NCBI RefSeq assembly: GCF_008831285.2
Contig: NC_045139.1
Coordinates: 36,057,706 to 36,121,705 of the forward strand
DNA length: 64,000 nt
DNA from: Nymphaea colorata
Lineage: Eukaryota > Streptophyta > Magnoliopsida > Nymphaeales > Nymphaeaceae
Reading direction: 5' to 3'
Shown one piece after another: positions 13,734 to 24,720 of this stretch (the stretch's first letter is position 1; each line of letters opens with the position of its first letter). The notes beneath the pieces are model-generated. The model ran no database searches. It was not told the origin of the DNA and saw nothing but the letters and a program-made list of their open reading frames with translations. Position numbers and translations under genes: made by a program.

Positions 13734-14228
13734 ATGGCGATCTCCCTCACCGCCCGTAGGCTCTCCTCCAGAATATTCTCTCCCCGTCCCGCCTCCTTCC
13801 TTCTCTCCAAATCCTCCTCCTCCTCGTCGGCGTTACCGTCGCCTTCGGTGTCGCCGTCACGGAAGGTCGCCGATCGGATAGTGAAGATCTTCGCGGTCGA
13901 CCCAGAGGGGAAAAAGCACGAGGTGCTGGGGCTCTCTGGGCAGAGCCTCCTGAAGGCGCTCACCAACTTCGGCCTCATCGATCCGGAGTCGCACGGCCAC
14001 GAGGAGCTCGGCGCGTGCTCGGCCGAGTGCGAGGTGCACATTGCCCAGGAGTGGTTCGATCGTCTTCCCTCGGCCAGCTACGACGAGGCTTACACGCTGC
14101 GCAGGAACGCCCGGCGCGGCATCCTCAGCACGCACGCCAGGCTCGGCTGCCAGGTGATACTCGACCAAGGCCTTGAAGGCATGGTCGTCGCCGTCCCCGA
14201 GCCCAAGCCGTGGAAAACCGGTATCTGA
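13734..14228 (+). CDS. C1-FDX: Mitochondrial ferredoxin-like protein of complex I (C1-FDX type)
   Basis: A single exon encodes 164 aa. Residues 1-43 are rich in Ser, Arg and Ala with no acidic residue (MAISLTARRLSSRIF...), typical of a mitochondrial presequence. Residues 44-155 follow the adrenodoxin-type 2Fe-2S fold: VKIFAVDPEGKKHEVLGLSGQ, then ELGACSAECEVHIAQEW, then RLGCQV. Only three cysteines are present (C95, C99, C139). The position of the first cluster ligand is His89, and the central pair is spaced CxxxC rather than CxxC, so a normal 2Fe-2S cluster is unlikely. This matches the known plant protein that forms the ferredoxin bridge between the two arms of mitochondrial complex I, with the conserved tail VVAVPEPKPW. 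The ORF is GC-rich compared with its AT-rich flanks. Family assignment is firm; the complex I role is from family knowledge. Confidence 0.92.
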   Translation: MAISLTARRLSSRIFSPRPASFLLSKSSSSSSALPSPSVSPSRKVADRIVKIFAVDPEGKKHEVLGLSGQSLLKALTNFGLIDPESHGHEELGACSAECEVHIAQEWFDRLPSASYDEAYTLRRNARRGILSTHARLGCQVILDQGLEGMVVAVPEPKPWKTGI

Positions 14229-15732
14229 GGGACAATTAGAGAGGGGAGGATCGATCGGATCCCTTCTGTCTTTTCCCGGTTAGAATTCTTCTCCTTGAAC
14301 GGACTTCCGGCGTTCATTTTCTTGCTTCTGCGAATGGACTTCCCTTTTCCGGTTAGGGTTTTCTAATTCCATCTTGTGTTGGAAAATAATGTATATCATC
14401 GGATTTTGAATAATTTTTTTTCGTCTGGGATTGATGGATGGAATGGGTGAAGGGGAACCCTAGGTGGAGGGAGATGTTGGATTTCTATGTTGAATGGATG
14501 CTTTGTTGGATAAAATTATCAAAGATTTGCATCTCTTTTTATTACTATACCGTGCTCGTAGACTCGTAGTTTTTTTGGACTTTGCTTTGGAATTATTGCT
14601 GTTCATTTTCTGGCGCTTGAAGGTTGTTATGAGCTTACTGATGTCAGTTGCCAGTCTTCTGATTCGTTTGCCTTGACGATTAAATCATTTTATTTCTTTA
14701 TTACGTTCCTGCTGCTATGGGCTTATGCTTTCCTTTGCCCTTTCCTCCTAGCGGAGTTCATCTCGGTTTACTATAGCACTTCCCTCCGAAAATTCCGTAT
14801 TCATTGATGTAGCTTGTTGCATAAACGGTATTACAATAGCTTTCCATGTTTCTAATAGAACTGACTTTGCTGAACAGTGACTTCATAATGAAAAGCCAAA
14901 TGTGAGCTTCCGAAGGTGTAAATCGCTCTTTATGATGTGAAACGTTAGTTTTCTTTTTCATTGTGAATTTGGTCTATGGGTGGTGGTTTAGCTAAAGGTA
15001 ACAAGTTTAGTTGCCGGCCATACTGTGATCGAATTCAATCAATGGAGACAAATATGTGAAAATTTTGTATTAGCATGGCAACATCAAGTATAATATACAA
15101 ATATTGGTTTCCGTGCACTCTTTTGTTGTTTGACAAATTCTTCATAACAAAGTCACTGCTTTGGTATTGTGGAATCTGTTCATATTCAAAATTATACTCA
15201 GTTTTCAATTAACATGGAAAATGCTTGAAATTTGTGGCCCTGGGTTGGTGGTTGCTTTAACGCTGCATTTCCTCTTCAACTTCTTATTTTTCGATTGTCT
15301 GGATAGATATGTTGTAGCATCTATTTTGTAATTCTCTAATTGCGTGTAGATCTCATTAGTCTACTTCACCATTGAAAATGTTCTTCTTCGAATTTTTTAT
15401 ATGCTTTATGGCATTGCATGCATTTTTCCCAACTCCAACTATATCATTTTCCAAGCTATCAGGCTGATTTTGATTCATAATTTCATCCTAAAAATTTCAC
15501 ATCTTTGTTTTTTCTTATGCACCATATAGATAGGGCCCACCTGCTTTTTTATTTTTATAAGCAAAGAATAATGTTGTCAATGGATTGCATATCCAGTCTT
15601 TTGAAGTATATCCAACCTCTTAGATAACAAGCATTGATTTTTGGTTTGTTTGAAAAAATAAAAGCTCAAAATTGGCCCCCCCCTCTCTATATATCTATGT
15701 TTGTATGCATATGAGTTCTATGTTTTCATGTG

Positions 15733-15870
15733 TCAGAAATGTCACTAAAAACGGTCGGATGAGCATTAGCAACAATTATGATGCAACATTGGCTCATGAT
15801 GTTTTTAGCAACAATTTATGGTGCTTTTAGTGATGGTTTTTAATTTTTAGCCGTCCAGCAACATCCGGCA
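15733..15870 (-). mobile_element. MITE-like element, copy 2
   Basis: Its reverse complement starts GCCGGATGTTGCTGG and carries the same GCTAAA and CACCATAA words in the same order as the element at 5112-5286. It is shorter, so one end is probably truncated. Like copy 1, it lies next to an AT microsatellite (15891-15922). Confidence 0.5.
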
Positions 15871-15886
15871 CACGGTAGCATGGAAT

Positions 15887-15890
<4 letters not shown>

Positions 15891-15922
<32 letters not shown>
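15891..15922. repeat. (AT)n microsatellite
   Basis: About 32 bases of perfect AT alternation between MITE-like copy 2 and the left end of the foldback element at 15930. Confidence 0.95.
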
Positions 15923-15925
<3 letters not shown>

Positions 15926-15929
15926 TAAT

Positions 15930-16569
15930 CTATGTTGCATGGACACAAATACGGGTATCGGTGTCAGACATAGGTATAAGTGTTGAATACAACGAGCTTT
16001 AAAAATTAGACACTTGGACGCAGCTATATATGTATATGTGTGTGTGTGAGAGAGGGAGAGAGAGAGAGGAAAATTAACAAATTGTACAAAAAAATCATGT
16101 AAAATCTGTTATATAATCAGTTACTTTTATATCAAGGTTAGTTTAGTTCATTTGAAATGTAGTTAAATAAAAATAAAGTTTTTTAAAAAAGTTACAGCAC
16201 AGACCCTTGTCATTCTTTTAAATGACGACTAGGAGGTTGTCCTTTAAAAGCTTCCCCTCTATTTTTTTAAAGAAAAAAGAATTCTTCCTTTTCAAAGGGA
16301 AAAAGAAAAGGATGATGTCCTACTAAAAAGGGGGGAAGAGAGAGAGAGATGTAAGTTGGGCTGGAAAGGGAGTTTAACTGAAAAGGAAAAGGAAGGAAGA
16401 GAGGATGAAAAGAAAGAACGAAGGGAAGAAAGAAAGGAGGGACAACAGGTGACATGCATGTCCATTTTTTTGGATACTTGATGTTCATAAAATGGCGTGT
16501 CACACACACGGTGTCGGATATGGCTGGACACCGACGCTTTTTCTTTTTTGATGTGTTCATGCAACATAG
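15930..16569. mobile_element. Foldback-type element with CTATGTTGCATG inverted ends
   Basis: The left end CTATGTTGCATGGACACA and the right end, read in reverse complement as CTATGTTGCATGAACACA, match in 17 of 18 bases. Similarity continues more weakly inward, through a shared TCGGTGTC word. The 640-bp interior holds a GA-rich tract and no recognisable protein. This looks like a non-autonomous DNA element; no clear target-site duplication is visible. Confidence 0.55.
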
Positions 16570-16663
16570 TATGATATTGTGAAGGTGCATATCATGATCT
16601 AGTTCAAGATATGATCTTGTTATTATTTTTTGTATGAAATTGACACCTCAAATATTCCAGCGT

Positions 16664-16666
<3 letters not shown>

Positions 16667-16722
<56 letters not shown>

Positions 16723-16723
16723 T
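16667..16723. repeat. (TA)n(GA)n compound microsatellite
   Basis: About 42 bases of TA alternation followed directly by about 15 bases of GA. A smaller compound of the same type lies at 16915-16947. Confidence 0.95.
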
Positions 16724-16912
16724 AGGTGGGTAGCCGGCCCTAGGTGCTAGACTCGTAAGGAATAATTATGGCTCGTCTCTTTTTTGAAGATTGATCGTTG
16801 AAAAAAAAACAAGGAGTAGTTACTTAATATTAGTTAACAACATATTCTCGTTGCTTTTCTTTCAACCATGCATTTTTGAAAGATGGATGACCAAAATGGT
16901 TCCTTACGGGTC

Positions 16913-16947
<35 letters not shown>

Positions 16948-17389
16948 AAGATGCAAGCAAGGGGCACAATGTGGGTATAGTTGGTAAGACATGACATTTA
17001 GGGTGTGTTTGTTAAACTGAATATCTCAAATCGTCAATGATTTGAGATCTTTGGGGATCTTAGATTCATCAGAGGTTTAGGGGAAAACGTGGATTCAAAA
17101 TCCATGTTTTTTGCTCATCTAAAGATATCCATTGTTTGTTTAAAGTTTAAACAGTGGGTCCCACAAAAAGAGGATTTGAGATTATAGGGGATCTCAGATC
17201 CATGGTTAAAAAAACACCTCTTTAGGAAAACCAAATGTCCATCCGGGGGGGGAAGGGGTGAGGGGAGAGCGAAAATTTTCAAAGCAACTCCTAAATTTTT
17301 TTACAATGGATAAATATATTTTGCAAAAGTTTTATAGGGGTCATATCAACATTTTTTAAAATGTCAACTACTAAATTTTTTATCTTATC

Positions 17390-17420
17390 TTTTTTTTTTT
17401 TTTGGGGGGGGGGGGGGGGG
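17390..17420. repeat. T-run joined to G-run
   Basis: Fourteen T residues are followed directly by seventeen G residues. The G-run could form a G-quadruplex, and such a junction is also a common site of sequencing or assembly error. Confidence 0.9.
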
Positions 17421-17594
17421 TTGTTGTGGGGGAAAAGGGGTGGGGGATGGCTATGGCCCTGCCATATTCCCCCCTTGCATATGGTTGTTCAATAAGTTAA
17501 GTAGTTTGCCTTTAGCTAAATTCATATAAACTTAGCTCGAGCTTGATTCGTTTAATAAACGAGTCGCGTGCGAGTTAAAAAACGCAAGTAGGAA

Positions 17595-17770
17595 TGTAAC
17601 GACCCAACCCACATTGGGCTCCGGCCCCTGGTCGGACAGATCTCAACCCACCCCCTAACAGTTTCAGTTCCAGCTCGAAAGGACAACCAACCATTTTAAC
17701 AACCTCCTTTATAAGTTTTCCAAGATCCCTCATAATCTTAGGTACAAGACTAAACTTTTGGGGCGTTACA
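17595..17770 (+). repeat. TGTAACGACCC-bounded repeat, copy 1
   Basis: A 176-bp unit starting TGTAACGACCCAACCC and ending GGGGCGTTACA, so its two ends are inverted relative to each other. A diverged second copy follows at 17851-18028, 80 bp further on. The shape suggests a small non-autonomous element. Confidence 0.6.
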
Positions 17771-17850
17771 ATCTACTTCTTTTTAAGGCACATGTGTATG
17801 TGCGTGTGGGACCCCACGTCTGAGTGTTGAACCGTGTTCTAATGCCACTA

Positions 17851-18028
17851 TATAACGACCCAACCCACATTGGGCTCGGGTCCTTGGTCCGACAGATCCC
17901 AACCTGCCTCCTAGCAATTTCGGTTTTTGTCTGGAAAAAGCTATGAATCAGGACAACCAACCCCCTTTATAAGTCCCTCATGATCTATCAGAATCTAAGA
18001 TACATGAGTGAACTTTTGGGGTGTTACA
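17851..18028 (+). repeat. TGTAACGACCC-bounded repeat, copy 2
   Basis: It starts TATAACGACCCAACCC and ends GGGGTGTTACA. It shares with copy 1 the ordered words CACATTGGGCTC, GACAGATC, AGGACAACCAACC, CCTTTATAAGT and ACTTTTGGGG. Interior divergence and small indels show that the duplication is old. Confidence 0.6.
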
Positions 18029-18329
18029 AGGAAATTTGAAATATTTTACTCTTTTTATAATGTATTGTTGGGTTCCTCTCCTCAAAGCTCTCGATACAAA
18101 ACTAGTGAATGACCATTTAATTTTGTTCATAATTGGTCTTTTTATCTATCTTTTCAGAATTTTTTTAGTACATGGCTGTCTTAAATAGGTTGGCACTTTG
18201 TTGAATGCATTTAAGCCAGTTTTAGTCATCATGAACTTATGAGTAAAGTCTGCCTAGAGAGTAGTTATAAAAGAAGTCGGCTGGTCGACGATTGGTGAAA
18301 AGCATTTTCATTTGGGCCTCTTTTGTTCT

Positions 18330-18500
18330 TGTCTCGTGCCTTAGCAAGTCAAGTTTGAGCTTGTATATATTCAACCGAGCTGAGTTTGAGCTAATGGGCT
18401 TGAGCTTGACTCAAGTTCGAGCTGGGTCTTATACGACTCGAGTCAAGTTCGAGTTGGACCAGCTTGGCTTAAATTCGGCTCGTGAACCACCCCTACCTCT
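18330..18500 (+). repeat. GAGCTTGAG-type dispersed repeat
   Basis: A dense run of GAGCTTGAG, CTCAAGTTCGAGCT, GACTCGAGTCAAG and GAGTTGG words. The same vocabulary occurs at 17515-17590, 23685-23990, 37545-37860 and 54555-54770 in both orientations, so this is a dispersed family in this genome. No coding potential. Confidence 0.6.
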
Positions 18501-21500
18501 GCATCTTACTGACGATTCAAAATGAAATGATATCACTTCTGCCATGCTTATGTATCTTGAAATTGTTAAATTCTCTAATCCCTTGTACTGACATGTTCTT
18601 GATTTGAAATTTGAGGTAAGTCATTGTTTGAAATTAGAAATTTGAACTTGAAGTTTGAATTCTGTCCAAATGTTTGTAGGATAGATAGTATCACAAATGT
18701 TATGTTATATATGTTCATACTGTGTTCATATGCTAGTGTTAAAATGTGGTTCTTAGTTCCTGTTCAACTTGTGCAATCTGCAGATGTTGTATGTTAGTCG
18801 TGAAAGGGTAATATTGTGTCACTGCTAACTACAGTAACAATTGAGTTGGATCAGTGAAGGGAGCTATCTCAACGTGTGTAAATATTGTATGTTACTAATG
18901 AAATGTAATCCACTGCTAACCACAATAAGGTAGGTTGCTTATTGGGTTGAATGGGTGGAAGGAGCTACCAGAGATGAAAAAGTGATGATGAAAAGCAGAT
19001 GCCATCATTCTAGGTTTTACTATCAACAAAAAACAGCTGGAGACCTTTGTTTACATATGTGCTGAAAAGGCACATTTTACATTGAATCTGTTATTTATAA
19101 TGATGAATGTGTGTTAGATTTCACAAATTCTATTCACCAAGATGAAAGAGTTATGGTGATTGAGAAAAGATGAAGGATGGTTGGTGGAAATTATTTTACA
19201 AATAAATGATGTTGATAATGTTTAAGGGTAAAGGAGATGGTGGGAATGATTCTGCAAAAGGTAGTGGGAAGCACTGATGATGGCTACGGTGGTGGGGGTG
19301 CTGGTGGAACAAGATTGATGATGGCAGCTGCCATAGTGATAATGATAGAAGACATGGACAAATGGTATGGTGGTGTTGATGGTGAAGTACCAATTTGGTG
19401 CTGGTGATATTGTGGTTTCGATGAATGATGGCAGTGGTAATCATGGTAGTGAGGTGGTGACATTATTAAAAATGATGGTGAAGGATTGTCAGTGAGTTGA
19501 CTCTGTTGGTAATGGTAGTTAGTTATGGTCAAGGAGAAGCGGCAGGGTTGGGGATGAATAATGGTCAGGGAGAAGTGAAACTGATGGTTGGGAAGAAGGG
19601 GCCTTTAGTGATGGTTGTGATTTGAGTAGCAAATTAGTGATGGACCGATGGTGGTAATGGTAAGAAATTGAGGTGATGGCAGTGATAATGATCTCGTAGA
19701 GGTACAATATGTGGTGATGGTAGTGGAAATGTGGATGAGAAGAAAACAACTAGTTGAAGTAGAAGGTCCCCCTCCTTTCTGGAAAGGAGTTGTTTGCAGA
19801 AACTTGTAGGAAAAAAGGAACAAGGAAAACAAACAGGAGCATAAGTTGAAAGATTTACTTTGCAAGAGGGGAGGATGCATAAGGCTTCAATTTCAGTTAA
19901 ATCCAAGAAGTTTGTATCAGCATTTTGTCATTTCTATCCATACCTATTGAATTTGGTGGTTGGGTATCGATGGATGTAGTTCAGGTGCAAGAAGACAGAA
20001 ATATCATATTTTTGAGAATTGATTTCCTGTTCGTTTGATGTATCGGGCTGATTATTAAAAATTGATGTACATTGCTCCTTGGTGCTTTGTGGACAATCTG
20101 CTATTATTGAGTGTGGTGCACACATGACTTCTTTTTGATCTCCTGAACCACAAGATTAATGACATGCAGCTTGTGTGTCAGGCATGTAGGATTGTCCTGA
20201 AAGTTGTTGGGGCTTAGCCTCCTATTGTCACAAAGATATGCAGATTAAAAGATCAGGGCACCCAAGAAGACTGGAGGACATGAAACCCAACCCCAAAAAC
20301 ACAGACATGAACCAACAGAAACACGAAGCCAGAGCTTATCTTATGGAACCTAGTCCAGAGGACTTGTACTTCATTTTAGTTCCCTCCCATCTGGAACGGG
20401 GAGAAAAATACTTGCTTGGTGTTCTAAGAATCCTGGGTTGTCTCTTTGTAGTTTGATTTAGCTTTTTCTGCAACAAGAAAATGGTCAGATTGGGCTGATG
20501 GCAATATCTATTTTCTCTGCCCCTGCCAGCAACACCCTCCACAGTTGTTGGTGGAGTAAAAAAGGATTTCCATGGCTTGTAAAGCTTCTTCCACCATGGA
20601 CATCTCAGCAAAGGTACTGTTGCTGATGTCCTTTTGGGGTCCCATGAACAAAATAATTCCTCACCATGCCCACGTGACCACGTCCCTTTCTTCCAAAAGG
20701 GCGGTTGGGATTTGAGAATGTGAGACATGCCTTGTCCCTTTCATTCTGTTCTTACAGTTATGTGTTCAGGAACATCCCACAAGGACAGAAAATAGTATAT
20801 TAAAATTCTGTGATCCCCCCTAGATATGGTGATAAAGTTGGATCTCAAGCTATTTTGTGAAGAATGATTGTCTGTAGGCTTTTCAGTTTCCATAGTTGAG
20901 TTGTAGGAGGCCATTTATAAATGGGTTTCTAAGTTAGGCAATAAAGTGTGGATTCAAGTGCTGTGATTGCCTCCAGATATCGTGTAAAGGTTGTATCTGA
21001 AGTTATTCTGTGTAGATAAATTGACTAGAGATCTTGTTTCCATGGTTGAGATACTGGAGGTCCATTGATAAATGGGCATTTATGTTACACAAGAAAATTT
21101 GCTATGCTTTTTTATTAAAGTTTAGAAGAATTGACATTTGTCGAGTTTACAATCTGAATGCCCGACTGATCTAAGACTGGATTTACTTGGATGCCCAGGA
21201 AGGCACAACTTTTCAGTTTTAGATGTCAGGCTTCCTTTGTAGGTCTGTGAATTTTATATTTCGATGTTGAGATTGCTTGTTGAGGACTTAAGCATTACAT
21301 GTCCCTTACTAGTTGCAGATCATTTTATCGGAGGGGTTGACACCATTGCAGATCATGTTGGGTTGTGTAATAAGGGTGTCGCCGGACACCCATCTGAGAC
21401 ATCCATCCATAAGTTGGTGTCTGACAATCTGGTTGCACTATTGGCGGTAGCAAACAGATGGATGGAATGTCTCATAAGTATACTTTGAGATATCTAAGTC

Positions 21501-22480
21501 AAAAGTTATATCTCTCATGAATTGAGCACAAGACTGGGTGAGCGTCTTGAGACGCTGGGTCTTAAATATCACAAATTTACATTGAAACTGGAAAAGCATA
21601 ATGAGACACAGTATGTCATGATTGGGTGTCTGAGATGGGATGTCTCATGACACCTTATCTCTCAATTCAAACATACCGCTTGGGGTGCGGCTGTTTTCTA
21701 TGCAGGTTTGAGATACTGTAACTGAGTGTTCGAAGTCTCAATCTTGTGTTCAATGGACGAGGTCACTTATGAAAACGTACTTTTGAGACATTTCATCTAC
21801 ACATTCGTACACACCGTTAAATTGTTTTGGCGGAAGCAGACTGGCCTAAGATCCCAGGTAGTCAAGCGTGCACTGGAGTTGAGCATTTATGCAGTGTATC
21901 AAAGAGAAGGGTGACTGAATGCTCCTTCTGTTTGAGCAAATGGAGAAAGAATGCATGCAGGATCTGCACAGGATTGAAGGCTTTTACACCCATGGAGAAT
22001 ATGATATTTATGCAATATTCTCTGACTTGCTTCATTCTATTTACTGAAAGGGACATTAAGTTGCTTCCATAATTTTGTTTTCTGTTTGTGTGATGGATTA
22101 ACGATTTTTTGTTTTTTTTTTCCTCGGGACCTAATTTTACCTCCGGAAGGTGATGTCACATGTAGAGCAAAAAGTACGACCAGTTTTTTCTCATCCTGTG
22201 CGAAGATCAGAAGCCTACTAAAAAAAGCAGCCATTCACAGATTTTTCTGTTATGAGGAAGGAGGTTGCAAGGAATAATAAGAAGGATGAACCTCAGCAAC
22301 CAAAAGTTTCTGTAGTATGCGCTTAATTAGAATTTGTATTATGGTCTGATTATGGTCGATCATGAGCAGAATGAACTTAAAAAGATCCAGGTTGTTTTGT
22401 GCTTGTACTGAGTTGATCTTCTTTCACGCTAAAAAAGCTGAATTCAAGTTTGTTTTTCTTTTAAAATATTTGAACAGCAT
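18501..22480. other. Intergenic region without a supported gene
   Basis: Apart from the cryptic repeat at 19196-19760, I see no supportable gene. The frame at 20336-20728 (minus, 130 codons) and the frames at 21726-22072 (plus) have no recognisable domain and no partner exons of matching phase. An imperfect palindrome, GGGTGTC then GACACCC, lies at about 21376-21394. Confidence 0.45.
19196..19760. repeat. Cryptic GAT/GGT-rich simple repeat
   Basis: About 560 bases built mostly from GATGGT, GGTGGT, GTGATGATGG and AATGGT words without a perfect period. In reverse complement this yields several overlapping open frames rich in His, Tyr and Ser. These frames follow from the stop-free base composition and are not evidence of genes. 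Confidence 0.75.
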
Positions 22481-24412
22481 GGATGCATTCAGATGACACC
22501 CAAAACCAAGTTTTGGTGCCAAAACCTCATTTTGCTTCCAAAATCAGGTTTTTTGGAGTGTTTGGATGCTATTAAAATTAGGTTTGAGGAAAACCCAGTA
22601 TTGACAGAACTTATTTTTTAAAAAAAGGTATGAAATACTTGGACCCCCCGATTAGTAATGGAAAACCAAGTTTTGGTTGTATCACCCAACAAATGAAACA
22701 AGTTTTGAAAACTCATTAAAATTTTGGTTTGGATAAATCCAAACTTTCTCAACACTGAGTTAGATGAGAGTGTTATCCTAACACACCTTATAGAATGTGC
22801 ATCCAAGCTTAAACTATGGGGTGTGGCATTGATGATCTGATTCATAAATTTTCATATCTGAAGGGGTATTCACTAAGCATTGGCCCGGCCCGATAAGAGT
22901 TAGACTCTGGCTTGCTCGACACCCAAAACCTGGGCCTCACCTGACACCTGGGCTCAAGACCGGTTCGATTAAATTATAAAATATATATTTTATATATAAA
23001 ATAATTTATAAATATTAAATATCATAAATAAAATATTATAATTGTAAATATAAATAATAAAATATATATTAAAAAACTGTTATCAGTATTGGGGGCTCAC
23101 CGGGGCTGGCCCTATAATATGGTCCAGTGGGTGAAGTACCGGGTACCTGTTGGCAGCCGGGTTCAATGCCCAGCTTAATACTCATATATAGAATAAAGTT
23201 AATATTTGAAAACCTTTTAAGTTAAAATAAAGGAAAATTTAGGGACTGGTGTGGGCTATGTCCCGCCGGCCACTAGTGCATTCGCCTCTGTCTCGCTCTT
23301 TAGGAGTCTCCCTGTATTGTGGCCTCTTTGGTGGAGTACAAAGCACGATATCCATGAGACAAATCCAGAAGCTTTCAGAATTCAGAGTCAAGAAGGAAAT
23401 GCCTTCCAGAAACTACTGCCAAGTGATCATTCTAAATTATCAAGCACAATTTTTTTGACAAGAAAATTCGTTCTATAAGGTATGCTTTGTTCAAATGTGC
23501 CAGGCCCTTTCCCAGAAGAACCCAGCTTTATTTCGAGTTCTTGTAAAAGCATTGTTGAATCTCTCCACCCAACCATAACACTTTCATTTATGATTACGCG
23601 TTTTTTTTCGCATTTATCTCATCCAACGAAATTTCTCTTTCTCGAATCTGGAATGTCCAAAAAGTAGCGCTATACGCAATCCAAGTCAAGCTTGAGATCG
23701 GGAACTCGAGATCAACTGAATAGACCAATGGCTTGAGCTTGTTGACTCATTTAAACTCGTTTGGCTCCTTCCCATTGGACTTGATCTTTTTCTTTGGTTT
23801 TAAGTTGAAAATTATGAAAAAGAAAGATAATTTGGATTAAAGGAGTTTACTCAAGTTTAATCGAATCAAGTTAATGTTCTCGAAATATACTTGTTCATAA
23901 ACTTGAGTCTTCAGTTAAAGCTAAAGCTAGACTTGTTTTCAAACGAATCGAGCTCGAGTAGCGTTTAACTGAGCAAGTCAGCCCTTACAAAAACCAGAAA
24001 GCAAAAAAGACAATGATCAAAGGATGTACTCCAATCATGCGCCCACAAGAGTCGGGTTGAGGACTCTTGGGACGAGTCATCGGAGCTCAGGAAACCTGAT
24101 TAATCTCGCAGACGTAGAAATTGCCTCAGGACATTGTTGTCGTCTTGGGACAGAGTGCGTCTGCTCCCCTTTCAAAAATCAAACAAACGGAAAATGCAAA
24201 TCCCCACACAACAAGAGATGCCCATGGGGCTTCCGACCGTGGGGAAAGAAAGAAAGGGAGACAGGCGAGTTCAAAGTTTACCCAATGAGAAGAAGACGAT
24301 GCCCAAATGCTTGCCTTCAAAATAAGCAAAAAGGGAAAAACAAAATCCCATACAAGAAGCAGTAGGAGAACAGAAAGAATGAAACCCTTTTCAGGTGGAG
24401 AAGAAAGGCCAT
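22481..24412. other. Repeat-rich intergenic region
   Basis: At 22490-22780 an AAACCAAGTTTTGG-type repeat occurs in both orientations, as in small hairpin elements. At 22975-23090 there is a very AT-rich stretch with TATAAAATA words, flanked by GC-rich sequence (CCGGCCCGATAAG and GGGGCTCACC). A GAGCTTGAG-type repeat lies at 23685-23990. No gene is supported. Confidence 0.45.
23685..23990. repeat. GAGCTTGAG-type dispersed repeat
   Basis: Recurring AGCTTGAG, GAACTCGAG, CTCAAGTTTAATCGA and CGAGCTCGAG words, more diverged than the copies at 18330 and 37545. Confidence 0.5.
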
Positions 24413-24414
24413 TG

Positions 24415-24720
24415 TTACTGGTTTCCCAGTAAGGAGAAATGGGCAACTAGGGCAGCGGCCACACTAGAAGCAGCACCAGAGACACAATAAGAACCAGCGA
24501 GAGAGAGAGAGAGAGAGAGAGAGACCAGAAAAACCATTAAAACCAGAGAGAGAGAGAGAGAGGACAAGGTCGCAGGCGGTCGGTGGATGATGATGACCGG
24601 ATTTGCCTAATCAAAGGCCGGCGGATGTTGACGAGATCCTAGCGCGCGAGAGAGAGAGACATAGAGAGAGAGGGAAATTAGGGTTTAGCAGGAGGGGACG
24701 GGATGGGTCTCATTAAATAG
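24415..24720 (-). promoter_or_regulatory. Promoter/5' UTR-like island, unknown minus-strand transcript
   Basis: Reading the minus strand, a TATTTAAT box (24720-24713) is followed after roughly 25-30 bases by AAACCCTAATTTCCC, a very common start of plant 5' UTRs. A CT-rich leader with CpG-containing GC-rich blocks follows. In the leader, an ATG at 24537 opens a 40-codon frame (stop at 24415), whose product begins MVFLVSLSLSL and is followed by AGSYCVSGAASS, resembling a signal peptide. No downstream exon or known product was found, so this may be a non-coding transcript, a small secreted peptide or a dead promoter. Confidence 0.4.

Larger units (their letters stand above)
14229..18290. other. 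Repeat-dominated intergenic region
   Basis: It contains the 3' UTR of the ferredoxin-like gene, then AT-rich sequence with no supported gene. Elements listed separately are a MITE-like copy (15733), AT microsatellites, a foldback element (15930-16569), a T/G homopolymer junction (17390-17420) and a pair of TGTAACGACCC-bounded repeats (17595-18028). At 17040-17215, two related blocks of about 32 bp (GATTTGAGAT...GGGGATCT) occur as direct repeats in what looks like another non-autonomous element. Confidence 0.5.

Noticed and set aside
13682-14168. Minus-strand frames over the ferredoxin-like gene
   Set aside because: Antisense shadows of a GC-rich coding exon.
19196-19906. Several His/Ser-rich minus-strand frames
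   Set aside because: They are produced by the degenerate GAT/GGT repeat and have no domain or splice support.
20336-20728. 130-codon minus-strand frame
   Set aside because: No family recognised, and no coding-like neighbours on either strand.
23100-23180. tRNA-like GGGTTCAATGCCC arm
   Set aside because: A T-arm-like word is present, but no acceptor stem, D-arm or anticodon arm could be folded around it. A similar GAGGTTCAACTCCTC at about 38970 fails the same test.
24126-24446. 106-codon minus-strand frame
   Set aside because: It lacks an ATG at its beginning and has no recognisable domain; it is listed only as part of the promoter-like island discussion.
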